Positions 56,301 through 63,847 of a stretch of DNA of 64,000 nucleotides are shown here, one piece after another (within the stretch, counting starts at the first letter, position 1; each line of letters begins with the position of its first letter). The notes beneath the pieces were generated by a model. That model saw nothing but the letters and a program-made list of their open reading frames with translations, was not told the origin of the DNA and did not search any database. This stretch comes from Chloropicon primus (Eukaryota > Chlorophyta > Chloropicophyceae > Chloropicales > Chloropicaceae): positions 310,001-374,000 of the forward strand of contig CP060761.1 in the NCBI GenBank assembly GCA_023205875.1, read 5' to 3'. Both the position numbers and the translations under genes were made by a program.

Positions 56301-59300
56301 ACCCTGGCATTTGGCAACTTCTGGTCCGATAGCACTCAAGAAAGCATTCTGAAGGCCAACCTCCAAGACGTGGCTCCGAGATCAAAGCAGACTTCAAAGC
56401 TCAAAAACTTGAGCATCAAGCGCAAAGCAAGCCTCAAGGGTGCCGCTGCGACGGAGATACAAAACAACAGCTCGCAGGGCATCGGCGGCATCGCCTCAGA
56501 CGCGCAAAAGGACGTGATCAAGGAAGCCATCCAGGCGATGATGAGAGTGCACAAGAGCATGGTGGAAGGCAGCGCTCTTCACGACAGGAAGGAATACGCG
56601 GTGTCCCTGGACTCACCCTACAGGCTTGTCCTGGTGTCAAAATTCTGCTCTTTCATTTGGAAGAAGAGACGGCAGGCTCTGACAAAAGAGAGGACGAGAT
56701 TGGGCACTGGCCTGAGTAAGTTGAGCGAGGCTGAGGTTCTCGTGGACAAGCTGAGGAACGAAGCGGAGGTGCAGAGGAAGCAGCTCAAAGCAAAACAAGC
56801 AGAAGCAGATTCTGCTTTGAGTCAGATCACAATATCAATGACTCAAGCAAACGAGTCTCGAAAGGAAGTGGACAGCTTGTCCCTCCGACTGAAAGATGAA
56901 GAGAAAGACCTGGAGAGCAGGAAGCTTGTCATCGAAGAAGAGCTGGCGAGTGTTCAGCCCATTGTTGATGCTGCGAGAAAAGCAGTCGGCCAGATCCGAT
57001 CGGACCATTTGAGTGAGATCAAGTCTCTGAAAGTGCCACCAGACGCGATTCGAGATGTGTTGGAGGGGGTCCTGCTGGTTCTGGGTCAGACGGACACTTC
57101 GTGGACGTCGATGAAAAAGTTCCTGGCGTCAAGGGCAGTGAAAGAGAACATCATCAATTTTGATGCGAGGCAGATTACTCTTCCCGTCCGGGAGAGAGTG
57201 GAAGCCCTCTTGCAGCAGAAAGGGAGGTCCTTCGAGCACGCGGTGATCTACAGGGTTAGTGTTGCTGCAGCGCCCATGGCTGCATGGGTCAAAGCGAACA
57301 TCAAGTATTCTCACGTCCTGGAACGCATTGCTCCCTTGGAAAGGAATCTGCACGAGCTCTCCGAAGGTCTCGAGCAGTCTCGCAACAGGATGAACCAGTG
57401 CCAGAGCGATCTGGACGAGCTGGATTCCCAAGTCCAACGCTTGAAGGAGGATTTCGGCAAGCGCACACTTCAGGCCCAGCAATTGGAAGCAGGGCTGAAA
57501 AAGGCAGACCAAATGCTGGAGAGCGCAGTGAAACTCCTAAGCCAGTTGAGTGACGAGAAAGATCGCTGGAGTGAGAAAGTCCAAAAGTTGAAGAAGGAAA
57601 TCAATGAAATTCCTGTGAACTCCGTGCTCGCTGCTTCCATGATTGCTTACCTCATGAGCGAGGACGAGACATCGAGGGAGCAGGCTCTGGACGTGTGGCA
57701 AAACGAGGTGACTCTGAACAAGGGGGGCATAGAAGAGGGAGAAGGCAATAAGTTTGACATCAAGTACTTCCTCAGCAACGAAACAGAACTGCTTTGCTGG
57801 AGGCGGCTCAACCTTCCCGGGGATGACTTGTCCGCAGAGAACGCCATTGGAATTCTTTCTTCTTTTGAAGCTGGTTTGAATACGCCGTTGATCGTGGACA
57901 ACAGCGGGAGGGCCATCCAGTGGCTCGAAAACAAGCTTCACCAGCAGATCGAAGAAGACCTTGATAACGGCAGAAAGCAGGTGGTGGAGAAAGTGCGGAT
58001 GAGCGACAAGCGTGCGATCCATTCGATCGAGCTCGCGGTGAGATTCGGAAAAATTCTGATTCTGGAGGAGGTGGATCACATCGAACCAATCCTGTATCCT
58101 TTGCTGAGAAAGGAGCTTGTCGTTCAAGGAGGCTCGTCGATGGGCAACCTCGAGGAGGAAGGGGCACCGTCGCATAGAGTCAACAGCCACCTTGCGAACG
58201 AGCGCTTTTCTGTGCAGCTCGGGGATAAGACGGTGGATTATGATCCTCACTTCAGGTTGTATCTCGTCGCAAGGACTCCTGCTATCATGAAACACATGTC
58301 AGCGAGCGTAGCGGTGTATGTGAACGTAGCAAACTTCGCGATCACGAAGGAAGCACTGGAGAGGCAGTTGCTCGCAATAACGATTGAGCATGATCAGCCA
58401 GAGCTGGAAAATGCGAGAACTCAAGCGTTGAGCGAGGCGGAGAGCTTGCGACTGCAGTTGACTGAGCTCGAGGAGCAGCTTCTCATCGCACTGGCTGACT
58501 CTGAAGGCAGCCTTCTGGAAAACCACGCCCTTGTGGAGTCGCTGAACGAGACAAAAGCGAAGGCGTTGGGGGCCAAGGAGCTGCTTATCGAATCAAAGCA
58601 GTTGCAGGCGTCTCTTGACGAGCAGCGGGCCGCCTACAGACCAATCGCTCAGCAGGCTGGGCAGATCTACTTCATGTTGCAAGGCATGAAAAACATCCAC
58701 TATTCGTACCAATTCAACATTGCTGTCTTCTTGAGGCTGTTCCAGCACGCTTTGAAGGCAGACGATGTCAAGGTAGACAGGGGGCATGCTCAGGTCCACA
58801 TCGCGTCCAGAATTGCGAAGCTCAACTTGGATTTTGTCCGCCGCATCCTGTCTTACGTGTCCAAGGGCCTCTACAAGAATGACCGCCTCACTTTTGCGGT
58901 GTTCATGGCTCAGCAGCTGGAGGCTTCCGTTGATGATGAAGATCTGAACGCCAATGGCGAGGAGAGGGAAGAGCTGTGGTCGCTCGTCCTGGGGAGAGAG
59001 GGCAACATCCTTTTCAAGACCATGAAAGCATCGATATCTGAAGCGCAGATTCCCCACTGGGTTCCCCACGAGAGGAGAAAAGCTTTCATGAAGCTGTGCA
59101 ATTCGATTCCTGATCGGTTCCAAAAGTGGAAGATGTTGCAGAACCATGACGCGTGGGCCAATTGGCTCACAAACAGCAGAGATCCGGAGAAGGATCTCCT
59201 GGACGGCAAGTTGGGTCTGCCATCCCTGAACCCGCTTGAAATCCTGGCAATCATCTCCACACTTAGGCCGGATCGCTTGGAGAGCTCCCTCAGCTTATAC

Positions 59301-61412
59301 GCTGTTCAGTTGCTCGGCCTGTACAAGTCGGTCGACACGCAGTCCATGCACTGGCTGCAGGATGCCCTGGCACCACTGTACGCCCCTTTCAGCCTCGCGC
59401 AGTTGTCTCACAACACGGAAGATCTGCTCGCGTGGTCCCCTTCGTCCAGGGAGCCCGTGTTCTTCCTGACAGCCAACGATGGCTCGGACCCAAGTCAAGA
59501 GCTCGAAGAGTACGCGGGAAGGCACATCGGAGCCGAGAGCTACCACCAGCTGGCGATGGGCCAAGGCCAATGCAGTCTTGCGATCGATCTCCTTCACGAG
59601 TGCGCGAGGAATGGGCACTGGCTTTGCCTGAAGAACATACACTTCGTATCCTCCTGGCTTCCGAAGCTGCAGCACGCGATCAAAACGATTCCGAGTTCAG
59701 ATTGGAAGGACGGCACGAGGGTCTTCCTCACCGCCTTCCCGACACAGGGCATTCCCTCGTACTTGCTCGAATCCAGCTTGAAGGTGACCTGTGAAAGCCC
59801 CCCGGGAATCAAGAAGAACATTCTGAGAACGTACACTGACATATGGATGCCAAGCTTCATTGCCGGGAGCGGTTATAGCAACAACAGCATCACCGTACTG
59901 CGGGCACAGATGCTGTTCGCGCTGGCCTGGTTCCACGCCATTATCCAAGAGAGAAGAGCGTACCTGCCTCACGGCTGGAGCAAATTCTACGAGTTCTCTT
60001 TCACGGATCTGAGATCGGGAGCTGACATTGTCGACATGTTCGCAAAGCAATTGGATTCCGGGGCCGATAGCGCCCGGACGAGCCCCCAGTGGAAATTCCT
60101 GCAGGGATTGCTTCTCGACGCCGTTTACGGCGGAAGGATCGACAACCCGCAGGACCTCGAAGTTTTGAAACTCTACTTGGGGCAATACTTCAGTGACGAC
60201 GCCTTTGGCACCGGGGGGAAGAAGGTGAAGCCCTTGCTGGGCACGGAGGACTACGTGAAGGGCGGCCTGGTCATTCCATGCTCTTCCGCCCACGCGGATT
60301 TCCTTCACGTGATCTCAAATGTCCCTGAGATCATCAACGAAAATGGAAGCGTGGCAGCAAGGGCCTTCCAGCTCCCACTGAACATCAGCAGGTCTGCCCA
60401 GCACTTGGCGAGCTCCCGCGTTCTGTCCAATTTGACGGTGCTGGAATCTCAAGACAAGGACAGGAAGTTTGATCCATCGGGCTTGGATGTGGCTCTCGAA
60501 GAGAAGCAGATCGAAACGCTGGAGGCTCTCGAAAAGTACTGGAGAAAGTCGTACCACAAGGATGCCTCTAAAGTGGGCCTCAATTCGAAGAGTGACGATG
60601 CAAGGAATGCGGTGGAGACGTTCATTCTGGGTGAGATACATTTCGCAGATTCGCTTGTGTCCACAATCAACGAGTCCGTTGTCGCTGCGATTGAGTTCCT
60701 CCGAGGGGAGGGGCAGGAGAAAGCTACTTTGGACACTTACTCCCTGTCGTGGAGCGAAATTCCGCAGACTTGGAGAAAGATGTGGAACAGCACCCTTGGC
60801 GACAAAGTGTCGTTGTTCGCGTACATCGACGCAGTGCTGCAGAGGTTGGCCTACCTCAAGGGCTGCGTGGAGTCCCCAAGGTCAAGCTCATCATCCTGGA
60901 ACAGTGTCTTAGGGGAGAGCGGGATCAATCTGCACAATTTTTTCCACCCCAAGTCCCTCCTCATTGCCATCAAGCAGCAAGCTGCCAGGACCCAGGGCTG
61001 CTCCATTCACGACCTGGTTCTCCACTCCTCGTGGGGCTCCGACCCACAAAAGGCTTTAGGCAACCTGAAGTCGGACGTCGAGCGACTCTTCTCCGCGGAC
61101 TTGCAGCAAGAGAGCGCGTCCGTGTTCAACAGCATCACGGTCCAAGGCGCCCGAATCGGGATCTCTGGGACCGCAGCAAGGCTGCAAGATGTTGCGGAGC
61201 AGGACGACATCATTAGCAAGGCTCCTTTCGTGGCCATAGGCTGGGTGCAATCGAAATCAAGCACACTGAAAGACTTGGTTCACGTGCCCCTCTACGAGGA
61301 CATGGATCGCACCTCCATTATCGAATACCTTGGGGTTCCTTGCGACAAGAGGAAGGCCGACGACGATCAGCAGTGGCTCATAAAATCGGTAGCGCTGTTC
61401 ATCGCCAAGTAG
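47319..61412 (+). CDS. DYNC2H1: Cytoplasmic dynein 2 heavy chain (DHC1b), intronless
   Basis: A 4697-aa protein in one uninterrupted frame of 14.1 kb, some 350 residues longer than human or Chlamydomonas homologues. It is the motor for retrograde intraflagellar transport. The tail and linker occupy about residues 1-1790. AAA1 has GPAGTGKTESVKALG (near 1820) with NCDEEFNFESMGRIFVGL and CFDEFNRLEEDVL, the dynein-2 form. AAA2 has GPPGSGKST (near 2110). The AAA3 loop is GSEGSGKAS (near 2468) and AAA4 GSSGVGRKT (near 2821). The coiled-coil stalk with its microtubule-binding tip spans about 3125-3410. AAA5 (RFGKILILEEVDHIEPILYP) and AAA6 follow, then the C-terminal domain ending at IAK. Low-complexity inserts near AAA4 account for part of the extra length. 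ATG 47319 is the first in frame; GTG 47283 was not used. Confidence 0.9.
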   Translation: MGPQREYISHVVARSLAGGLEEGQQVQRLEQIQKEVLEDGNGVLDAFLNEDGVGLIAYACASDSAQGSGAVVGANKLDAVSLQGKSLVVVVGKVVCKLKAEEDIATQVVSLALKGLNEDSLGISTSSLYYAVQNVFLPLLDSAGDVSALMNSAQILKGVQDFVSSMKTDFKEVFGCDIDFSDVIDKVQLEFLCKKTLQNETIHWMKVQNKREAAGMEDRASREAISVLQEMKSGIDKCCMDGERGGETVTLYDIELLGDTVEAFYDSIDILWRITQESEEGRSLYSKEKMKSLLFSLTCFVCKTASEQLLAEQVWTVPFAQVENVLERGSRMLTRWEKVVVDLCSFQWKGDPRSFEQSEVTEIVAKCRLQRNRIDEIREMRGIGEQAVGLLAKEKGEHTALGLDNLFLPFENLQPSMLQGLDVNSGSDAVWNQAVTEHRQIISPLESRIGEKLRLFLSEVLIPSLEAAVSTSRSKLRAREESGLSTHPHQVFHELKKYGELLALEPVKVAVASEIQTVISHLETHLENIRSDYEENRIEIESRRDSGSSRRGNAAVQHLGNQALLGKNVSAEVNNVAWVSQCERNVQQTLALVDLLMGKKYRMQTIAQVDTNLASIKSVHAVGIDLMKDIRDLKDILTKHWVEAAQKKLKLAQSAQSSSLMDFDQASGHIKLHFSDSLVSLVREARQISALGFAVPSKIQNDVRKAQRFYRHCMVLKQVANFYNQLSNQIILCQKPMLLADAVEFEQLLSNPRDSTGQMIMWTSSSSIIESYILQLQTVAAKLTNRNRRLQRCHSQLRSRVLTLFEHDLLHQRDRWAGTIREIRELFLQLEGEGYDSKSQLAWRLHWDHQIYKALEYQYYRGLEVITDTIPKTVVTVVVRHHRVQFDPPVEELHMSIMKTLKSYINIPFSFKGVSEASALPGFFANIARSRKGVAAQVKAYDQMEQLLSVVSEEMKKMTDWLAPSCVTMETIESTVDELLNDTSDWEQNYKILKQISKESDTIGTEIHIDNITISLTRMKATIDSSVKILNEAMLNSLKKKARAEKDQLEDFLKDAFTTLHATASTVEDIANSRKNSQLLLKRLSSMVQLRRRVEEKQKLLRTMGSSSDSKMGGKGHAESIDMEQLSSDWDMFTAQLQQQENLLEAQKAQLKGQMEQEQTEISRNVDALVMKWKESVPKSDVVDATMLIAQFDEFAEELQDLREQAEKNTENSIAFGLEVQDFDTKLGHLAKEIENTRTSWSLFGKFCSEKEEFLSKVWLSFRFKLHELEDWLQRWYKEFEGNSTKDDLVKLSILKEVKRIRHVMPMLYLCRGDGFEREHWSSLFTITGLSKTPATLETFTLRDLLGKPAYDNLVDNESQLQELHTRAHGEVVIREALNQLTMWSLEKRFETSQYDSAAPKGHRGVCLIKNGQDILTEISDHQALIASLYTSQWFLPFKEDVSRWDEKMNNLAHIIINLTALQRQWIYLEPVFARNALPSERMRFKRVDESFCSFAARIAVDPLVVSLLDIEQLRDNKLLERLISQLDICQRALSDFLEDKRNIFPRFFFLGDDDLLELLGQASDPEVLQAHLKKLFGGVHGVKFGEAGGDHSNFVGVNSIQGEQVLLAEHVQVDEEAIEKTLKGLLFRLQFTLSALVRKYITSGDRNLSDYPSQVLCLSEQILFTRDCHSAITSDPRMLSKLQNALASKLSQYTAIDVSIDKLLQLKIQACILDAIHHLDVLGDLISNKVESLEDWFWLKQLRYTHNPEIRDNEHDGGGSLANGVSPVSVRMVQAEFQYSFEYQGNAPKLVYTPLTDKCYLTLTQAMALGYGGNPYGPAGTGKTESVKALGQCLGRQVLVFNCDEEFNFESMGRIFVGLMRCGAWGCFDEFNRLEEDVLSAISQQIQQIQVALKERIKSVLFGSKNIPLDFRAAIFVTLNPAAKGYGGRRNLPDNLKQLFRSIAMTKPNNELIAEVLLLSVGFTTKTSSILGRKLVSLFSMAQNLLTPQQHYDWGLRALKSILTDSGNLLYKYRKQNDGQVSAAGETGLLLRALCSSTIPKLTSNDVLSFHEILKDIFPGESPNVIDDADLESALGTCSERMGLALNGDVVNKVLQLHQALQQRMGVIIAGPPGSGKSTLWKLLHAAYELLSAKRVAMELQMPKIHVMNPKAVDRQSLIGRIDPDVREWIDGVLSYSCRKVAARSLEEKSWILCDGDIDPEWIESLNSVLDDNRLLTMPNGERIEFAHNVNFLFECADLQFASPATISRCGVIYTNGNLLNDVGIPDLLASFASQDVAKNRASLQIQQQKGGEALKLGDVRNRIREWFGNDTASALRQIIEESIVPKGGSKFTSIGVLKNGWSSSREFLWAAESSRKDALLGFLAGVMSVLPLEEKRTLLQNSVSGLLGSGGDASALSRPMNYPECSQAHSAVLAAAEENFEAEENLAPELETHVPGRNISLTDSQLQAASILLPWLMSGDPLVLWGSEGSGKASLVESCVAKAQNMQVVTVHCSTNTSTSDIMHVLKDTCDEVTSAKGRTLRPRSTPKLVLLIRGLHVPAADKYGTVQLVQLIQQLITYNGLYDEKNEYVALKDIHIVCTISSTESALLRERFTSCVCNFYVNDHLKEEAMALFEASIPSRVSRDIFDCILEFTASLYDTFLSLRQDNISFKAKDILQWLRGLRRYDFDGLDSEDDAAGAKYAFVDFVLEEANRIFIESTTPNSMNRQNIGQALVDSIRRSVVGLGSKYQPMMPFAHADERCKYIFAPDVSTSSSSFNVQRWEKGTWAESCRSALRALAREKVHMRAIAASDQMLNGVALISRAITESNSVVQTGVLLTGSSGVGRKTMLNVAAKLCGYELASPKTTSNYSLKTLLQEVKTAMCAAGGWANSLSSSSSGSNDSDYTNGENVGSKVVLLLEDHHIGPKGILGSLLHPLLSGTSCLDINGLFQREELEQIAIYFSGQALSQKEVLHSFAERITQNLRIVVCLNSDTADYKKIIKENPALRSRCTTLAFGNFWSDSTQESILKANLQDVAPRSKQTSKLKNLSIKRKASLKGAAATEIQNNSSQGIGGIASDAQKDVIKEAIQAMMRVHKSMVEGSALHDRKEYAVSLDSPYRLVLVSKFCSFIWKKRRQALTKERTRLGTGLSKLSEAEVLVDKLRNEAEVQRKQLKAKQAEADSALSQITISMTQANESRKEVDSLSLRLKDEEKDLESRKLVIEEELASVQPIVDAARKAVGQIRSDHLSEIKSLKVPPDAIRDVLEGVLLVLGQTDTSWTSMKKFLASRAVKENIINFDARQITLPVRERVEALLQQKGRSFEHAVIYRVSVAAAPMAAWVKANIKYSHVLERIAPLERNLHELSEGLEQSRNRMNQCQSDLDELDSQVQRLKEDFGKRTLQAQQLEAGLKKADQMLESAVKLLSQLSDEKDRWSEKVQKLKKEINEIPVNSVLAASMIAYLMSEDETSREQALDVWQNEVTLNKGGIEEGEGNKFDIKYFLSNETELLCWRRLNLPGDDLSAENAIGILSSFEAGLNTPLIVDNSGRAIQWLENKLHQQIEEDLDNGRKQVVEKVRMSDKRAIHSIELAVRFGKILILEEVDHIEPILYPLLRKELVVQGGSSMGNLEEEGAPSHRVNSHLANERFSVQLGDKTVDYDPHFRLYLVARTPAIMKHMSASVAVYVNVANFAITKEALERQLLAITIEHDQPELENARTQALSEAESLRLQLTELEEQLLIALADSEGSLLENHALVESLNETKAKALGAKELLIESKQLQASLDEQRAAYRPIAQQAGQIYFMLQGMKNIHYSYQFNIAVFLRLFQHALKADDVKVDRGHAQVHIASRIAKLNLDFVRRILSYVSKGLYKNDRLTFAVFMAQQLEASVDDEDLNANGEEREELWSLVLGREGNILFKTMKASISEAQIPHWVPHERRKAFMKLCNSIPDRFQKWKMLQNHDAWANWLTNSRDPEKDLLDGKLGLPSLNPLEILAIISTLRPDRLESSLSLYAVQLLGLYKSVDTQSMHWLQDALAPLYAPFSLAQLSHNTEDLLAWSPSSREPVFFLTANDGSDPSQELEEYAGRHIGAESYHQLAMGQGQCSLAIDLLHECARNGHWLCLKNIHFVSSWLPKLQHAIKTIPSSDWKDGTRVFLTAFPTQGIPSYLLESSLKVTCESPPGIKKNILRTYTDIWMPSFIAGSGYSNNSITVLRAQMLFALAWFHAIIQERRAYLPHGWSKFYEFSFTDLRSGADIVDMFAKQLDSGADSARTSPQWKFLQGLLLDAVYGGRIDNPQDLEVLKLYLGQYFSDDAFGTGGKKVKPLLGTEDYVKGGLVIPCSSAHADFLHVISNVPEIINENGSVAARAFQLPLNISRSAQHLASSRVLSNLTVLESQDKDRKFDPSGLDVALEEKQIETLEALEKYWRKSYHKDASKVGLNSKSDDARNAVETFILGEIHFADSLVSTINESVVAAIEFLRGEGQEKATLDTYSLSWSEIPQTWRKMWNSTLGDKVSLFAYIDAVLQRLAYLKGCVESPRSSSSSWNSVLGESGINLHNFFHPKSLLIAIKQQAARTQGCSIHDLVLHSSWGSDPQKALGNLKSDVERLFSADLQQESASVFNSITVQGARIGISGTAARLQDVAEQDDIISKAPFVAIGWVQSKSSTLKDLVHVPLYEDMDRTSIIEYLGVPCDKRKADDDQQWLIKSVALFIAK

Positions 61413-61419
61413 TGAAGAT

Positions 61420-61424
61420 TGTAA
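61420..61424 (+). other. Poly(A) signal TGTAA of the dynein gene
   Basis: TGTAA 8 nt past the stop, and another at 61459. The 91-bp convergent gap is AT-rich. Confidence 0.5.
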
Positions 61425-61484
61425 AATGCCCCCCAATATTGAATATATAATAAGTAAGTGTAAAATCTATTTTTAGTAGTTCAA

Positions 61485-61489
61485 TTACA
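61485..61489 (-). other. Poly(A) signal TGTAA of the G-alpha-like gene
   Basis: Minus-strand TGTAA 15 nt past the stop at 61504. Confidence 0.5.
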
Positions 61490-61503
61490 AGAGAGTGTCC
61501 TCC

Positions 61504-63012
61504 TCAGTTCCAGTGGTAAGACTTCGTTCTTCTGATGCCTCGCACAAGGGCCGTGGAGGAAAGGCGCTTCCCATACCTGTCCCTTCCTTTGTCCACCGAG
61601 ACGTTGTCCCCAGATATCAACTCCGTCGCCGAGGACACAAAAGCCTGCTGCTCGAACGAAGGCTTCCGGTAAAGCATAGCTTTTGTCGGATGGTGCCTCG
61701 CCCTCACTGTCTCTGACAGACCCTCTTGGTAGCCGGGCGTGTCGATGATGCTCTCGGCCTTCCCTCGCCCATTGGATTTCTGCCTGAAGACCGATATTTT
61801 GTTTTTCAGTCCACCGTGCAGTGACTTGGCTCTCCCGGAGCCAAAATCTTCCTGGATCTTCTCCCTCAGCACCTTCATGTCATCGATCGCGTCCTCCATC
61901 TGGAGCCATATCTGGTTGAACTTGAGAGAAAAATTCACTTTTTCGATCAAGTTCATGTGGAAGATGGGCATCCTGTCCACCTTCCGATACAGTTCCAGCC
62001 CCTCCACGTACATCTTTAAGGAAGAAGTCAAGGTCTGGGTCAGAAAGTCCGTCGCCTTCTTGCCATCCTGGGACGGGCCCTTGTATTCGACGTCCAGGCA
62101 CTTCGTCAAGGGGCGATCCCCCGTCTCGATCATCCTGACGAACAAGTCGTGCTTGCTGAGGATGAGGACGATCGGGATTCCAGAAGTCTTCTTTGTGGCG
62201 AACGTGGTCGCGAAGAGGTCCTTGGAGTACTCCATGGAGATGTCCGACCTCTGCCCGTGATTGAGATAAGAGTAGTAGTCGTCCCCTACGCCTCTGCCCG
62301 GAGCGCTCTCCGAAAAATCCGTCATGGCTACAAAGTACAAAATGCCATCGCAGTTCTTCAGCAGATACTCCCACCTCTTCCTCTCTACGTTCGTACCCCC
62401 CACGTCCACGAACTCGAGCCAAACTTCCCTCGTTTGCTTGAGATCGTGGACACCCTTCCGGCTCCCCTGGTCCACCATAATATGCCTAATAATGTACTCG
62501 CACAGGCCCGTCGTCGGCTTCCTGCAGATGAAGATGTCCTCCTTGCTCGGCTCATAGTCCTTCCTGAATATCCTCCGCACGCTGTCAAAATACATGTAGT
62601 CCCAAGGAGCGTTATAGTAAACATCTTTCACGGCCTCCTGGATCACTGCAAGGGTTCCTATGTCCACAGCAGCGTCAAGAACCTCCTGCACGAACGAGTT
62701 GTTCTCGTCCGTGTACTCAAAGTCAGCCACGGCTGCACTCTCCAGCATAGAAAAACTTTTCTGTAGGTCTTCGCTCTCCTCCAACGCAGCAACAACTTCA
62801 GCCCGTCCCTTGAGGCTCACCAACCGATGCAAGATGTTGGCCTGGATGTGCTTCCTGAACTCCCTCCGCATGGAGTCGGTAAACCCTCCGAGGTAAGACT
62901 CCACAATTTGTTTACAAAACGTTGTCTTCCCACTTCCTACATTCCCAAGGAGTATAATGCGACGGGTCGTCTCGGGAGGCTTGTTGCCTCCTCGTCCCAG
63001 GCAGAACACCAT
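61504..63012 (-). CDS. Divergent heterotrimeric G-protein alpha-like subunit (copy 1)
   Basis: A 502-aa single-exon protein. G-alpha landmarks: G1 LLGNVGSGKTT (21-31); a helical insert in the position of the alpha-helical domain; switch I FICRKPTTG with Arg164 and Thr168; switch II EFVDVGGTNVERKRW (200-214); and LILSKHDL (284-290) for NKxD. Three changes stand out. The catalytic Gln of DVGGQ is Thr207, NKxD has become SKHD, and the TCAT guanine-contact box is not evident. Cys4 near the N-terminus could be palmitoylated; there is no Gly2 for myristoylation. A ~110-residue basic tail, absent from ordinary G-alpha, ends in KSYHWN. GTP hydrolysis is predicted to be weak. A paralogue follows in tandem beyond 63848. 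Confidence 0.75.
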   Translation of the reverse strand: MVFCLGRGGNKPPETTRRIILLGNVGSGKTTFCKQIVESYLGGFTDSMRREFRKHIQANILHRLVSLKGRAEVVAALEESEDLQKSFSMLESAAVADFEYTDENNSFVQEVLDAAVDIGTLAVIQEAVKDVYYNAPWDYMYFDSVRRIFRKDYEPSKEDIFICRKPTTGLCEYIIRHIMVDQGSRKGVHDLKQTREVWLEFVDVGGTNVERKRWEYLLKNCDGILYFVAMTDFSESAPGRGVGDDYYSYLNHGQRSDISMEYSKDLFATTFATKKTSGIPIVLILSKHDLFVRMIETGDRPLTKCLDVEYKGPSQDGKKATDFLTQTLTSSLKMYVEGLELYRKVDRMPIFHMNLIEKVNFSLKFNQIWLQMEDAIDDMKVLREKIQEDFGSGRAKSLHGGLKNKISVFRQKSNGRGKAESIIDTPGYQEGLSETVRARHHPTKAMLYRKPSFEQQAFVSSATELISGDNVSVDKGRDRYGKRLSSTALVRGIRRTKSYHWN

Positions 63013-63847
63013 TCTGCTTTCACTGACTCACGAAATACACAACCCCCCCAAAAGAGAGAAAAGTGGCTGCCAGCCTCTTCAACACTTCATGTTCTGGCCA
63101 TGCACCAAACCAAACCAAACCAAACCAGCACAAGCTTGTCCACTCCACGAGGCAGGCGAAGAACCCCAAAGGTCAAGGTGAAAAGGGAAGCGGAGCGGGC
63201 CAGGAGACAATAAGAGAAAGAGGAAGGGAGTCAAGTCAAGGCCGCGTCTTGGTTGGTCCGTTCCGTTTCTTTCCCGTCGTTTCCGTCGTACCGTCGCGGA
63301 GTCGAGGAGGTCGGAATTTTTTTTCTGTTGTTAGCTTGATTCCATTCGAAGGAGGGAATCAAGTCTAGAGGAGGCCAGCGCAGCGTGGGTGGGTGGGGAT
63401 GCAGCAGGATGGCAGGCAAGGGTTTGCGGATCCCGATGGCGGGATGAATGGATTGGGTTTGGTTTGGTCTCTCTTCCGTCTGTCTGTCTTGAGGCAGGAC
63501 GGTGACGGAATCAATGGCAGGGGTGCGGGGGAGGGAGGGGGGGAAGGAACCCGTGATGCATCTCTCACGAGGAGACTGAGAGGATTATAATCCTGTGTCA
63601 GTCGGTGCGTCTGCGATTGATCCGTCTCTGTCTCTCTCGGCGTGACTAACAATATATTATAGTGATACCTAATTCTTGCTTATACAACTTTGCAAGACAA
63701 GTAATCTTAAATGTTACACGTTCTCAAGCGAAGCGGCCCACGACCACCCTGACGCACCTCAAAAGAGTGCGCGGGCATCAGAACAAGGGCACGCTCTTTC
63801 GCTACCCGCCATTCGCATTCTCACGAGCGTACACGCGCCCGCGCGCT
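63013..63847. other. Intergenic region between G-alpha-like copies
   Basis: Promoter of copy 1 and 3' flank of copy 2, both on the minus strand. It holds a short AACCA repeat near 63106-63126 and an AT-rich stretch near 63648-63720. No additional gene was seen. Confidence 0.45.
63714..63718 (-). other. Possible poly(A) signal TGTAA of G-alpha-like copy 2
   Basis: Minus-strand TGTAA about 130 nt past the stop at 63848. Confidence 0.35.
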
